A stretch of 46,059 nt of DNA from Saprospiraceae bacterium (GCA_026985735.1 JALSPW010000110.1:1-46059); one strand, 5' to 3'. Shown: positions 8,769-19,516, numbered from the stretch's first letter. The notes: a model not told the origin generated them from the letters alone. A program made the numbers and translations.

Positions 8769-11576
8769 TTAAAAATCCATAATAATTCTAATATTTATGG
8801 GATTTTGTCCCTTATCTATATCAAATAAATAATCAATACCAAAACCCAAAGGTATTGTTCCTGCTCTAAAATATGCATTATCAAACAAAAATTCAATTCC
8901 GGCCGATCTTTTATACAGCGGGCCTGCATAAGTCCTTTCAACTCGATCAATATCAAAATATAGATTTGCTCTTATTCTCTTGACAAATACAAATTTGCCA
9001 AGTGCTATATCAGGATATATAAGCGGGAGTGAATAATTGACCTTCAAACCATTTACCAAATTATCAACAGCGTATAAACCATATCCCCTGGCAAAATAAT
9101 ATTGAGACACTTCTGATAATATCCTTTTTTTACCCGACAGAGATAAAAAATTATATCTAAGCCTAAAACTGTGATTATCAAAAATACCCGGTAAATATAT
9201 CTTGGCATATCCCATAATACTATTAAAACCGTAATCAAAATTCAAATCACCTAAGCGCATACTCAAATCATATCCTAAATCAGTGTATAACGACCTGTAT
9301 GAACTTTTTTTATGATTGGAATAAAACAATTCAAAATTCAAATAACTATCCGTTTTATTATCCAACTCCTCATTACCTGAATTCCAATACTGCGAAATAT
9401 TATAGCTTAATTTTGCATTAATTTCTTTATCTATATTTAATCTGGTATATTTCAAAGGAATTGACACGGAGGCTTTTATTTGATTGTAATTAATTATATA
9501 CTCTTTTCCTTCTATAATTTGATGCATATTGAATTTAGGTTCTAAACCAAGTGAAAGTACCGGATACCATCCACCATAGTTGATATAGGTCCCAAATGAA
9601 AATGATTTGTCATTGGAATTATATTTCGGAATCAAACTCAAAGACATCTTATCCAATTCATCATTGGATTGAAATACTGCCGCCAATTCAGGATACCCAG
9701 GCAAAGGATACCAGGAATGGAAATTTATCAAATGACCAACCGGATTATAGTTTTTGATTTCGTATTTGTTTTTTGCAATCTTTTGTAATATTGAACCTCC
9801 TTCCTCTTTTATAATTTTTTCATCCACTATATCATAATCCCTATCCAATTTACCTCTTCCCAACTTATCAAATACAGTATTGAAATCTTTTACTTTTAAA
9901 ACCGTATTATCAAATATTATATTACAATACGCCAATTTACCATTTATGGACAAATCGGGACTAAATGCAGCATAATTCTCATTTTGATTGAACTTATAAA
10001 TTTTTCCATTACTAATATCATAATAATACAAAGTTTGTTTATCGCGAATATTCAAATCAGGTGCAGAGAAAAAAACTTTTTTATCCATATATCTCAAATC
10101 TTGTATTGTCGTATAAGTAAACGGCACCAATTCCGATATTAAACGGGATGCCAAATCTATTTCAACAATGGCATTTTTATTATTGTGTCTTGCCACGCTA
10201 ACAATATGATTAGAATCCACCCAATCCAAATAGCTAAAAAAATAATTATCCGGATTATCCAACATTTTTATTCTCGCTCCAGTCTTAGCATCAAGAATCA
10301 AAATATTGTATTTCATATCACCGGTAGCTTCAAAAACACATATTTTATCCCCGTCAGGAGAAATAGCAGGAGAAAAATAATTTTTCCCTCGGGTTAGTTT
10401 TTTTAAATGTTTGGATTTGATATCATATCTATAAATATTAGAATGGCTCAAATAAGCCCATCTTGGATTCTTGTTAATTTCACTCCATATAATCTTTTTC
10501 CCGTCTGTATCAAATTGACCGAAATTATAGCTTACGGGGATAATGCTTTTTTCTTTTTTATTTTTTATATTTATTTCAATGAATTTAGCCGATTTATCGA
10601 AACTACTTTTAATCGCAATAATTCTATTTTTTGAAATAAAATGTGGTCCGGAATAATAAGCCGGATTTTTCGTATCAATCTCACTTATATAATCATCTGG
10701 AACATAATTCACTAAAAATGCCTTACCTGAATTATTATCTTTATATGACTCAACTATCTGAGAATACATCTCTTTAGTTGAATAGCCCGTATAATTCTCC
10801 AAGGCCCTTGAGAAAGGCCATATTATTGACTTATAAGCAACCGCATCTGAAAAAACATTTCGCCAAATATCATTGCCGAACTTCCGCCTCCCAAAATTGA
10901 CCATCTGATATCCAAGTGCATAATGATCAGGCACATAATTTCTGAATGACCCACAGCGCATTTTTTCATATCCAAATGGCTTTTTATTGTTCATTATAGT
11001 CAGAAAACGGGATTTAAACATAGGCAACCTTCCTCTTCCCGAATGGCTTAAAGCGGTCTCTTGCTGCACTGCATCTCCTTCCCAAAACCAATTCGGTACC
11101 GAGGCAAACATTCCAAAAGCCCAGAAATAGTCTCCAAAAACAAATTTTGCAATACCGGTTACCCCATGTCTTGAATTATTCATTTGTATAACATGCCTGT
11201 ATTCATGAATACCAAGCAAATCCAGCCAATCTACAGAACCAGCAAAAGGATATTGAGATGACATAGTAAAAAATTTGGAATGATAAGGTGCAGGTCGTAC
11301 AAACCCATTGGATTCCGCTACGGTATTAATAAGAAAAATATCGATTTTATGACTTTTTAGCCCTAGGGAGCTAATATTATTTTTAGCCTGATAATGTATT
11401 AGATTAGTTAATCTTTCTGCTTGTGACTCAAGCCCTTCCGGAAAAACCACTCTGACGGTATCCGTATTGATTTGCTTCCATTTGATCCCGGAAGGAATTG
11501 TTCCAATATCTTCCACATTTTGACCATAAGAGCTAATTGATAAAAAAAATGCAAAAAAGTAAATTAATTTTTTCAT
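8769..11576 (-). CDS. Gluzincin-like (peptidase MA-type) domain + PD40/TolB-like beta-propeller + C-terminal outer-membrane barrel protein
   Basis: Signal peptide; LLGIHEYRHVIQ (HExxH) followed by VPNWFWEGDAV (WEG, putative third ligand); propeller motifs AISPDGDKICVFEA; C-terminal aromatic/hydrophobic beta strands ending in F. Confidence 0.7.
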   Translation of the reverse strand: MKKLIYFFAFFLSISSYGQNVEDIGTIPSGIKWKQINTDTVRVVFPEGLESQAERLTNLIHYQAKNNISSLGLKSHKIDIFLINTVAESNGFVRPAPYHSKFFTMSSQYPFAGSVDWLDLLGIHEYRHVIQMNNSRHGVTGIAKFVFGDYFWAFGMFASVPNWFWEGDAVQQETALSHSGRGRLPMFKSRFLTIMNNKKPFGYEKMRCGSFRNYVPDHYALGYQMVNFGRRKFGNDIWRNVFSDAVAYKSIIWPFSRALENYTGYSTKEMYSQIVESYKDNNSGKAFLVNYVPDDYISEIDTKNPAYYSGPHFISKNRIIAIKSSFDKSAKFIEINIKNKKEKSIIPVSYNFGQFDTDGKKIIWSEINKNPRWAYLSHSNIYRYDIKSKHLKKLTRGKNYFSPAISPDGDKICVFEATGDMKYNILILDAKTGARIKMLDNPDNYFFSYLDWVDSNHIVSVARHNNKNAIVEIDLASRLISELVPFTYTTIQDLRYMDKKVFFSAPDLNIRDKQTLYYYDISNGKIYKFNQNENYAAFSPDLSINGKLAYCNIIFDNTVLKVKDFNTVFDKLGRGKLDRDYDIVDEKIIKEEGGSILQKIAKNKYEIKNYNPVGHLINFHSWYPLPGYPELAAVFQSNDELDKMSLSLIPKYNSNDKSFSFGTYINYGGWYPVLSLGLEPKFNMHQIIEGKEYIINYNQIKASVSIPLKYTRLNIDKEINAKLSYNISQYWNSGNEELDNKTDSYLNFELFYSNHKKSSYRSLYTDLGYDLSMRLGDLNFDYGFNSIMGYAKIYLPGIFDNHSFRLRYNFLSLSGKKRILSEVSQYYFARGYGLYAVDNLVNGLKVNYSLPLIYPDIALGKFVFVKRIRANLYFDIDRVERTYAGPLYKRSAGIEFLFDNAYFRAGTIPLGFGIDYLFDIDKGQNPINIRIIMDF

Positions 11577-11799
11577 CTCTATGAATTTTCCATTTAAATA
11601 ATTGCTTGGGTAAATTACAAGAAAAAATAACTAAAATTCTGTCAATCTCACTCTTCATCATAAGTTATAAATTCGATTATTATGTACAAATTTAGCATTT
11701 CACCGAAATTATTTTGAATTTTTCATTATAAATATTTAATTTTGATAAATATCACAAATGTAACTACACAGTCAGAGGGATTTTGAAATAAAAAAAATT

Positions 11800-14700
11800 A
11801 TGTTATACAAAAGAAAAAATACCATATTTATAATTTCACTAATTTATTGTATTATTTTTTTTATTCCAAATTTAATAAATGCACAAACTATCAATACTAA
11901 ATTCGGTAAAAACCGTGTGCAATACAAAGAGGTTTTTAATGATTGGTGGATGTATGAAAATGAACATTATATAATTTATTGGTATGGGAAAGAGAGGAAT
12001 ATTGCAAAAACAGCTGTACTACTTTCACAAATATCATATAGTGACATTGAAGATATACTTGATTTTAAAATAAACAAAAAAATCCAGATAATTATATATT
12101 CAAATATTTCTGATTTCAAGCAAAGCAATTTAGGCATTAAAGATGACGAAAATAAATTTTCCGGTCCGGGTGTTACTAAATTTTACAATAACAGAGTTGT
12201 TGTATATTTCGATGGAAATCACAATAACCTGCTTTCGCAAATCAGAAAAGGAACAGCTGAAGTATTTATTAAAAATATGTTCTCGGATATGACATTTGAG
12301 AATATTTATAAGAAACTTATATATTCCGATTTTCCCGAGTGGTTTACAAAAGGCATAATTAACTTTTTATCAGATAGGTGGACAATTGAAGATGATGAAA
12401 ATTTGAGAAATATATTTTTATTGAAAAAACCTACTGATATCTCTTTTAATATCTTAAGTAAAAATATTCCGTCACTTGCCGGAAAGTCTTTTTTTTATTT
12501 CTTATCACAAAAATACGGAACTGAAAAAATTTCGGATATTTTTTATCTCGTCAGAATTTCAAGGAATGTAGAAGCTTCAGTTCTACCTGTTTTAGATAAA
12601 TCCCTACCAGAATTATTCTATGAATGGAAACAATATTATGCAAATAATTATGAAAGATACAACAACCAAGACAAAGAATCATCAGATAAAAACGGTATTT
12701 TATCCCTAAAATCCCAATATCCGTTTACATCCCTGTCCTTAAGTTCAAACACAAGATATCTTTCTTATGCAATAAATAATGCCGGTAAAACAGACCTGTA
12801 TATTTATGATACAGAAAAACATAAAAAGAAAAAATTATTATCAACAGGTTATATAAATACAATTCAGGAAACAGATTATAATTATCCGGTGTGTCATTTT
12901 AATAAAGAAAATACAAAATTATATATCGTTTTTGAAAAAAAAGGAGATTTACGTTTGAGAATTGTAAATATCAAATCCTTTACCTATTTTGAACAAATTC
13001 TCGCTCCCGAGTATAATCGTATTTATAGCCTGGATATATTGGACTCTGAGAATCTGATTTTAAATGGAAATACCGATGGATATCCCGATATCTTTTTGTA
13101 CAATATTAAAACGAGACAAAGCAAAAGATTGACAAATGATTTTTGGGATAATCTCGATGCAAGATTAGTTAAAAAAGGTAATCAAATAGGTATTTTATTT
13201 TCATCAAACAGAAAAAACACTTCTTCCAAAATACAATATCTTGACACTCTTCCTCCCATTGGAACTTTTGATCTTTTTTTTATGGATTTAAAAGACAGTA
13301 AAATTTCCAAATTAACTAATACAAAAGAAATAAATGAAAGATACGGGTTTTTACAAAATAATCATTTGATTTATACTTCAGATGAAACAGGTATTAACAA
13401 TATAAAAAAAGAAAATATTCAAAGCCATAATTCCGGATTTATAAGTAATACTCCCGGAAATATTTTAAGGTTATGCTCTCAAAACAATCATGTTTTTTAT
13501 ACATATAAAGTTCTTTGCGACTATTATCTGATATTGAAAAAAAATAAAACCCGAAATTTTGAAATTCCGGTAACTTCATATTTCAAAGAAACAAACAAAA
13601 CAACAGAGATTGAAAATACAATTCAAAATAAAAATCTTTCCGGTTCCGGTGTTTTTGAAATCGATTCCGGGCTTTTATTTCAATCGGATTTTAAAGACCC
13701 TCAACTTGGTTCAAAAGAAGAATACTCCACTCGCAGAGATACATTTGAAAAAAATCGGAAATTCAAATTTGAAAGATTCAATTCATCAAGAGCAGTTGCC
13801 TCCCGTTTAAGATTTTCATTTTCCGACCTTATAACAAAAATAGATAACGAGCCATTATTTGATGGGATGGAAGCATACACAAGTGAAAAAAACAATACTT
13901 TTGGCCAACCTACAAGTTTGTTATTAAAAATGAGAGTAAAAGATTTATTCGAAGATTATTTTTTAGAGACAGGCATCAGAGTTTCATCCGATTTAAGAGA
14001 AAAAGAATATTTTTCGGTATTCGAAAATATCAAACATAAAATTGACTGGCAATATGCCTATTACAGAAAAACAAGATCCAATTATCAATTCAACAGAACA
14101 AATTTCATAGACAAATACAGAATGATTATCAATATGGGACAAATCAGAGCTAAATACCCATTTGATATTTACAGCAGTTTAAGCTTAACATCGGGAATGC
14201 GTTTTGACAAAACCCTAGTACTCGCATCGGATACCATTTCATTGAATAATGCCGGAATAAACGAACAGCGTTTGAGTTTACAAATGGAATATATATTTGA
14301 CAATACTTCAAAAACAGGAGTTAATAGTCTCATAGGAAACAGGTCCAAGGTATTCATAAAAGGATACAATAAAATGGAAATAAGATTAAATACACCCGGA
14401 TTATTCAATATATCAAAAGGATTTTCTGCTGTCATTGGTTTTGACACCAGGCAGTATTATCAAATATTTGGAAAAAGCACTCTGGCTTTTCGTCTTAGTG
14501 GACAGACTTCTTTCGGTACGGAAAGTAATTTATATTTTTTAGGAGGCATGGAAAATTGGATGTTTTCCTATAATGACGACTTGGTTCCATTTCCTGAAAG
14601 TGACCGGTATGCATTCAGGATTTTGATTGCCAATATGAGAGGATTCGGATACAATGCCAGAAACGGTTCCTCATATATTTTATCAAATAATGAATTAAGA

Positions 14701-15030
14701 ATTCCCGTTTTTCAGTATTTTTTTAGTAACCGGATTAAAAAAGCATTTATCAGAGACTTTCAAATTACAGGATTTTTTGATTTGGGTACAGCCTGGAGAG
14801 GATTGTCACCGTTCTCGGAAGACAATCCATCAAACACAAGAGTTGTCGAAGTGCCACCGTCTATAAAAATCAAGTTAAAATATTATGCAGATCCTATGAT
14901 TGCAGGATATGGTTTTGGCATCAGAACCACCTTATTCGGATATTTTTTAAAACTGGATTATGCCTGGGGAATTGAAACTCGAACAATACAAAAACCTGTT
15001 TTATATTTTACAATGGGAACTGATTTTTAA
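11800..15030 (+). CDS. Large 'TolB/biopolymer-transport-like' protein: degenerate peptidase-like N-terminus + beta-propeller + C-terminal barrel
   Basis: FGKNRVQYKEVFNDWWMYENEHYIIYWYGKERN start typical of a Bacteroidota family annotated as TolB-like; propeller segments; barrel-like C-terminus ending TMGTDF; HExxH and WxxEG positions not conserved (IRKGTAEVFI, FPEWFTKGI). Confidence 0.7.
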   Translation: MLYKRKNTIFIISLIYCIIFFIPNLINAQTINTKFGKNRVQYKEVFNDWWMYENEHYIIYWYGKERNIAKTAVLLSQISYSDIEDILDFKINKKIQIIIYSNISDFKQSNLGIKDDENKFSGPGVTKFYNNRVVVYFDGNHNNLLSQIRKGTAEVFIKNMFSDMTFENIYKKLIYSDFPEWFTKGIINFLSDRWTIEDDENLRNIFLLKKPTDISFNILSKNIPSLAGKSFFYFLSQKYGTEKISDIFYLVRISRNVEASVLPVLDKSLPELFYEWKQYYANNYERYNNQDKESSDKNGILSLKSQYPFTSLSLSSNTRYLSYAINNAGKTDLYIYDTEKHKKKKLLSTGYINTIQETDYNYPVCHFNKENTKLYIVFEKKGDLRLRIVNIKSFTYFEQILAPEYNRIYSLDILDSENLILNGNTDGYPDIFLYNIKTRQSKRLTNDFWDNLDARLVKKGNQIGILFSSNRKNTSSKIQYLDTLPPIGTFDLFFMDLKDSKISKLTNTKEINERYGFLQNNHLIYTSDETGINNIKKENIQSHNSGFISNTPGNILRLCSQNNHVFYTYKVLCDYYLILKKNKTRNFEIPVTSYFKETNKTTEIENTIQNKNLSGSGVFEIDSGLLFQSDFKDPQLGSKEEYSTRRDTFEKNRKFKFERFNSSRAVASRLRFSFSDLITKIDNEPLFDGMEAYTSEKNNTFGQPTSLLLKMRVKDLFEDYFLETGIRVSSDLREKEYFSVFENIKHKIDWQYAYYRKTRSNYQFNRTNFIDKYRMIINMGQIRAKYPFDIYSSLSLTSGMRFDKTLVLASDTISLNNAGINEQRLSLQMEYIFDNTSKTGVNSLIGNRSKVFIKGYNKMEIRLNTPGLFNISKGFSAVIGFDTRQYYQIFGKSTLAFRLSGQTSFGTESNLYFLGGMENWMFSYNDDLVPFPESDRYAFRILIANMRGFGYNARNGSSYILSNNELRIPVFQYFFSNRIKKAFIRDFQITGFFDLGTAWRGLSPFSEDNPSNTRVVEVPPSIKIKLKYYADPMIAGYGFGIRTTLFGYFLKLDYAWGIETRTIQKPVLYFTMGTDF

Positions 15031-15037
15031 TTCAATA

Positions 15038-16393
15038 TTATTGCTCCAGCACATATTTAAATTTACCCGGATAGTTTTTATAATAGCCTTTTAAAATCAC
15101 TGCGGAATTTATTGATTTTAATTCCTTGACAAAATCATCAACATTCGTTATCTTACTGCCATTTATCGAAGTAATATAAAATCCCGGTTCCATATTAATA
15201 TTTGCAATTTTACTTCCTTTTCTCACACTAACCACATATACCCCGGTAAAATTATTATCTTTTTCTTTACTTGTCAAATCCCTTAAGATAAGTCCCATAT
15301 CATAAAATATCTTATCTTTTCGATTTGAAATAAGTTCGGTAGTACGGAATAAATTCTTTAATACGATTTTAAAGTTCTTTATTTTATTATCTCTTGAAAC
15401 CGATAACTTCACTATCTCCCCGGGACTATGCTCGGCTATTTTTCCGGTAAATTGCGAAACATTTACAATTTTCATGCTATCCATACCAATAATGATATCT
15501 CCTGCTACCAATCCCGCAGCATCCCCTGCCCCACCATTATCTACCCTCTCTATTAAAACCCCGCTTCCATTCTTCCGGTCTATCACTGACAGACCTATCC
15601 AAGCTTTTTGTACAGTTCCGTAATTGATCAAATCAAAAGCAATCTTTTTTACGATATTGGAAGGAATTGCAAAAGAATAACCCTTATAATCATTTTTCCC
15701 ACTGACAATTGCCGATATCATACCAGCAAGTTTACCTTCGGCATCTAACATAACTCCCCCGCTATTTCCCGGATTGGCAACAGCATCTGTCTGTATATAA
15801 TTTTCGATTCCAAAATTGTTTCTAAGACCAAGATCCCTGTTTAAAGCGCTAACTATTCCGGCTGAAACCGAGTTTCTCAATTTATAAGGACTACCGATAA
15901 CCAATATCCAATCTCCCGGTTTTAAATTGTCAGAATTACCAAAAAAGATAAAAGGAAAATTTTTCCCCTCAATTTTAATTACCGCTATATCAGTATCCTC
16001 ATTCAAGGCAACCAATTCCGCATGATACTCGTGATTTTCATCATCAGTGACAAGTATCATCTCCGCATTTTCAACAACATGGGCATTTGTAACAATCTCA
16101 CCTGTCGGTAATACGAAGAATCCGGAACCTGTTTCCGATTTCAACCCTCCATCATTATCTTTTATTACCGCATGTATAAAAACAACTGCTTTCCTGTTTT
16201 TTTCGATAATATCATCAAAATTTATCTGCGAATTCAGTGATTCATATCCGGATACATTACGGGCAATACTCTTATTCTCAAAAACGATCATTGGCCTTTG
16301 AAAAAAATGGTTATATATCCCTATACCCAATACAGTAATAATCGTTGAGATCACCAGTGACAAGTAAATATATTTCTTATATTCTTTGTTCAT
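15038..16393 (-). CDS. HtrA/DegP-type S1C serine protease with C-terminal PDZ domains
   Basis: Catalytic triad motifs TNAHVV, EDTDIAVIKI, NPGNSGGVML; downstream PDZ segments (GVLIERVDNGGAGDAAGLVAGDIIIGMD). Confidence 0.92.
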   Translation of the reverse strand: MNKEYKKYIYLSLVISTIITVLGIGIYNHFFQRPMIVFENKSIARNVSGYESLNSQINFDDIIEKNRKAVVFIHAVIKDNDGGLKSETGSGFFVLPTGEIVTNAHVVENAEMILVTDDENHEYHAELVALNEDTDIAVIKIEGKNFPFIFFGNSDNLKPGDWILVIGSPYKLRNSVSAGIVSALNRDLGLRNNFGIENYIQTDAVANPGNSGGVMLDAEGKLAGMISAIVSGKNDYKGYSFAIPSNIVKKIAFDLINYGTVQKAWIGLSVIDRKNGSGVLIERVDNGGAGDAAGLVAGDIIIGMDSMKIVNVSQFTGKIAEHSPGEIVKLSVSRDNKIKNFKIVLKNLFRTTELISNRKDKIFYDMGLILRDLTSKEKDNNFTGVYVVSVRKGSKIANINMEPGFYITSINGSKITNVDDFVKELKSINSAVILKGYYKNYPGKFKYVLEQ

Positions 16394-16487
16394 TGCAATA
16401 AAGAAAATTTGTTTTATTTTTGATAATTACTCATGTCGAATACTTTTATTACTAAAAATAAAATTTAAAACAAAATAATTCCATCTT

Positions 16488-16566
16488 ATATCAAACCGTT
16501 ATCAAAATGGTGAAATAGAAAAAGAAATAGTTTTTATAATCACCATAATGGCAGCAGTTTGGTATT
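16488..16566. repeat. Hairpin-forming intergenic repeat, copy A
   Basis: ATATCAAAC...GTTTGGTAT terminal inverted repeat plus inner ATGGTGA/TCACCAT; about 75-80% similar by eye to copy at 21690-21770. Confidence 0.6.
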
Positions 16567-16571
16567 AGTAG

Positions 16572-18527
16572 TTATCTATTCTTTAAAAATAAGTGCTTTA
16601 GCAAATATTCCAAATCCATCCAAAAATTATAATTCCTCGCATATAAAACGTTAATATCATGTAAATAATTGTTTGAAATATTCTTATAAGATTTAGAAAA
16701 TACCGGTGTATAAACCCCTTTTTTCAATGCCGGCAACAGATCCAACTCTTTATCTTCTCCAATATATGAAACCCAGGTTTTTTTACCTGACAGAACTAAA
16801 AATACATTCGAAATTTCAAACTTATTGTTAAGCAATTTCAACACCGGGAAAATCAATAATAAAAACAATGCTATTATCTTATCAGTAAAATATTTGAAAA
16901 GCACTATATTCCTGTTATCAAATTTATAATTAATCTCCATACTGTAAAATTCCCCGTTGGAATTTCTATCCGAACTCCCGATAATACCAAATGATTCTTC
17001 CGGAATAATTTTAATACGTACTTTTTTCCCGATTTGCCCCATTATGTCCATCACTTTATTCATTTTAATATCTTTGAGGCAAAATATAATCTCATCGGGA
17101 TTATTGATGGAAACAATCTCTTCTATTTTATCAATATTCCCAAGATATTCCGGATTGCCTGAAATACTACCTGAAGCATCCGGAGAAATAGTTCCTAAAT
17201 AATCAAATTCCACTCCATTAATATCCATTATTCTTTTGACCCTGTCAACTTCATCATCCGAACCTGTAATTGCTATTTTTTTTAACATTTTATCAACATC
17301 AATGATACCCCGGAAGAATTGATTTAATATCAATCTGTAAATTACCAGAAAGAAAAATATCAATACGGAACTTATCAAAATAATAGCCCTGGAATATCTA
17401 ATTTGTTCCGGAAGAAGCGAATAAAATACCAGTATAATAAAAGTTGAGCCAAAAACCCCTTTTATCATATTGGTAATATAATTTTTCCTGTACCCACCAT
17501 TAAAATAAATCCCTGCTACCCACAATATTGAAAAGACAGCAAACAACAATGAGGTTTTTCCCGTATCATAATAAGACGGATTATTGAAATGAAAGTTTGC
17601 CCAAAATCCCTGCACTACAAAAAGTAAGAAAAAAAACAATAAAAAATCCGTTATCGGCAAAAAGAATCTTTTCAATAACGATTTTAAAAAATTAAAAACA
17701 ACTAAAAAAGTAACCGCAATATTAATCAAAATGAGTAAAGGATTAAACCCCTTATTACCATAATGTTTTTTAGCAAAAATGGACATTGCTTTGTAAAAAG
17801 TATTATGATATTTCAACGAACTTTTCTTGGTACTTTCACCTTTAAAATGCACTATTTTTGTCTTAGGAAAATAAATAACTTTATATCCCGATTTTTTAAT
17901 CCTGTATGAAAAATCAATATCTTCCCCATACATGAAAAAATCTTCATCCAAATACCCAACTTCTTGCAATATATCCCTGCGGATAAACATAAATGCTCCT
18001 GATAAAACATCTACTTCAGATATTTCATTTTCATCTAAAAACCCTAAATTATACTGATTAAATATCCTTGAATGCGGAAATAATTTTGACAATCCGGTCA
18101 ATCTGTAAAAAGAAGAAGCCAACGTAGGAAATCCCCGTTTGGATTCCGGCAAAAAACGTCCTTCCCCATCTATCAATTTTACACCCAGAGCTCCAACTTG
18201 ATGGTTGCTCTCCATATAATCAAATGACATGAGCAGGGTGTCTTCTTCGACAAGGGTATCCGGATTCAATAACAAAACATATTTACCTTTTGCTAATTTA
18301 AGAGCCTGATTATTAGCCTTGGCAAATCCTAAGTTTTGCTTATTGACAATTAATTTCACTTCAGGAAAATTATCCTTTACAGTCTTTACGGAATTATCTA
18401 CCGAATCATTATCAACTACAAAGACCTCAACCTTCAAATTATTTATAGATTTATAAACGGAAAGGAGACATTGTTCAAGAAAATACCTGACATTATAATT
18501 TACTATTATGATAGAAATGTCAATCAT
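16572..18527 (-). CDS. Family 2 glycosyltransferase fused to multi-TM / sugar-transferase-like C-terminal region
   Basis: GT2 motifs IIIVNYN, VDNDSVDNS, NPDTLVEEDT, GEDIDFSYRIKKSGYK; C-terminal half has TM segments and a Rossmann-like region (IAITGSDDEVDRVKRIMDINGVEFDYLGTI) resembling the non-catalytic part of WcaJ/WbaP-type proteins. Confidence 0.85.
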   Translation of the reverse strand: MIDISIIIVNYNVRYFLEQCLLSVYKSINNLKVEVFVVDNDSVDNSVKTVKDNFPEVKLIVNKQNLGFAKANNQALKLAKGKYVLLLNPDTLVEEDTLLMSFDYMESNHQVGALGVKLIDGEGRFLPESKRGFPTLASSFYRLTGLSKLFPHSRIFNQYNLGFLDENEISEVDVLSGAFMFIRRDILQEVGYLDEDFFMYGEDIDFSYRIKKSGYKVIYFPKTKIVHFKGESTKKSSLKYHNTFYKAMSIFAKKHYGNKGFNPLLILINIAVTFLVVFNFLKSLLKRFFLPITDFLLFFFLLFVVQGFWANFHFNNPSYYDTGKTSLLFAVFSILWVAGIYFNGGYRKNYITNMIKGVFGSTFIILVFYSLLPEQIRYSRAIILISSVLIFFFLVIYRLILNQFFRGIIDVDKMLKKIAITGSDDEVDRVKRIMDINGVEFDYLGTISPDASGSISGNPEYLGNIDKIEEIVSINNPDEIIFCLKDIKMNKVMDIMGQIGKKVRIKIIPEESFGIIGSSDRNSNGEFYSMEINYKFDNRNIVLFKYFTDKIIALFLLLIFPVLKLLNNKFEISNVFLVLSGKKTWVSYIGEDKELDLLPALKKGVYTPVFSKSYKNISNNYLHDINVLYARNYNFWMDLEYLLKHLFLKNR

Positions 18528-18532
18528 ACTAC

Positions 18533-19144
18533 CTATTTAATCTCAGAATTATATGGAATCCTGGTCAATATCGATCTTCCTAATGTAAATTCATCCGCAT
18601 ATTCAAGTTCGCCTCCAAAAGATATACCCCTTGAAATAAGAGAAATCTTCACTCTATCAGGCACCATATTTGTAAGATAATAAATAGTGGTTTCTCCTTC
18701 AACAGTAGGACTAAGTGCCATTATTAATTCATTGATATCACCATCCTCTTCAATCCTTTCAATCAATCCGTGTATATGTAAATCTTCAGGAGCAACACCA
18801 TCTAACGGTGATATCAAACCTCCTAACACGTGATACAAGCCATTGTATTGTTGAGTATTTTCAATAGCTATGAGATCCCGTATATTTTCCACTACGCATA
18901 TAATATTTTTATCTCTACCTGAAGATTGGCAAATATTGCATATATCATCATCGGAAATATTATTACATTTTTTACAAAATTTAATATTTTTAAGCTCAAA
19001 AATTTTATTCGCAAGATTTTCTCCTGTATTTAAATGTCCGTTAATCAGATGCAAGACTATCCTCAAAGCCGTTTTCCTGCCAATTCCGGGTAATGTAGCT
19101 ACAGATTCTACCGCTTCATTAAGTATTTTTGATGATAATATCAT
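18533..19144 (-). CDS. recR: Recombination protein RecR
   Basis: LPGIGRKTALRIVLHLI HhH, CKKCNNISDDDICNIC zinc finger, TOPRIM region ICVVEN...YHVLGGLISPLDGVAPEDL. Confidence 0.96.
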   Translation of the reverse strand: MILSSKILNEAVESVATLPGIGRKTALRIVLHLINGHLNTGENLANKIFELKNIKFCKKCNNISDDDICNICQSSGRDKNIICVVENIRDLIAIENTQQYNGLYHVLGGLISPLDGVAPEDLHIHGLIERIEEDGDINELIMALSPTVEGETTIYYLTNMVPDRVKISLISRGISFGGELEYADEFTLGRSILTRIPYNSEIK

Positions 19145-19286
19145 TTATTATTTCATTATTCTTTTGTACAATATTACTATTCGGTTATACCCTTTTTAAT
19201 AAAAATAGAACTCACCAAAATATATAGTTAGTATTAGTCCTAAAAATCATTAAAAATTAAAAAACAATCTTTAACTAAAAAGGAAA

Positions 19287-19354
19287 TAGTTATACCAAAT
19301 TGATTTTATAGCGCCACCACTAAAACACAATATAAAACAATATGATAAAACTAA
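19287..19354. repeat. Hairpin-forming intergenic repeat, copy C (diverged, inverted orientation)
   Basis: TAGTTATACCAAATTGAT pairs with reverse complement TAGTTTTATCATATTGTT end (14/18); shares the ATACCAAATTG terminus with copies A and B. Confidence 0.4.
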
Positions 19355-19470
19355 AGTTCAAATATATGATTTTTATATAATATAACAAAGAGTAAAGAGC
19401 GGTATTTTTTTTAAGCACTTAGGTGAAAATATTTTGGTTACAAAATTAAAAAAACCACGAATAGTTACAA

Positions 19471-19500
19471 AAAAAGGAGTTGATATCTCAACTCCTTTTT
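19471..19500 (-). terminator. Intrinsic terminator downstream of ompA-like gene
   Basis: AAAAAGGAGTTGA-TATC-TCAACTCCTTTTT, 13-bp stem, 17 nt after the stop codon of the minus-strand gene. Confidence 0.85.
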
Positions 19501-19516
19501 CTTCTTTTATCTAACT

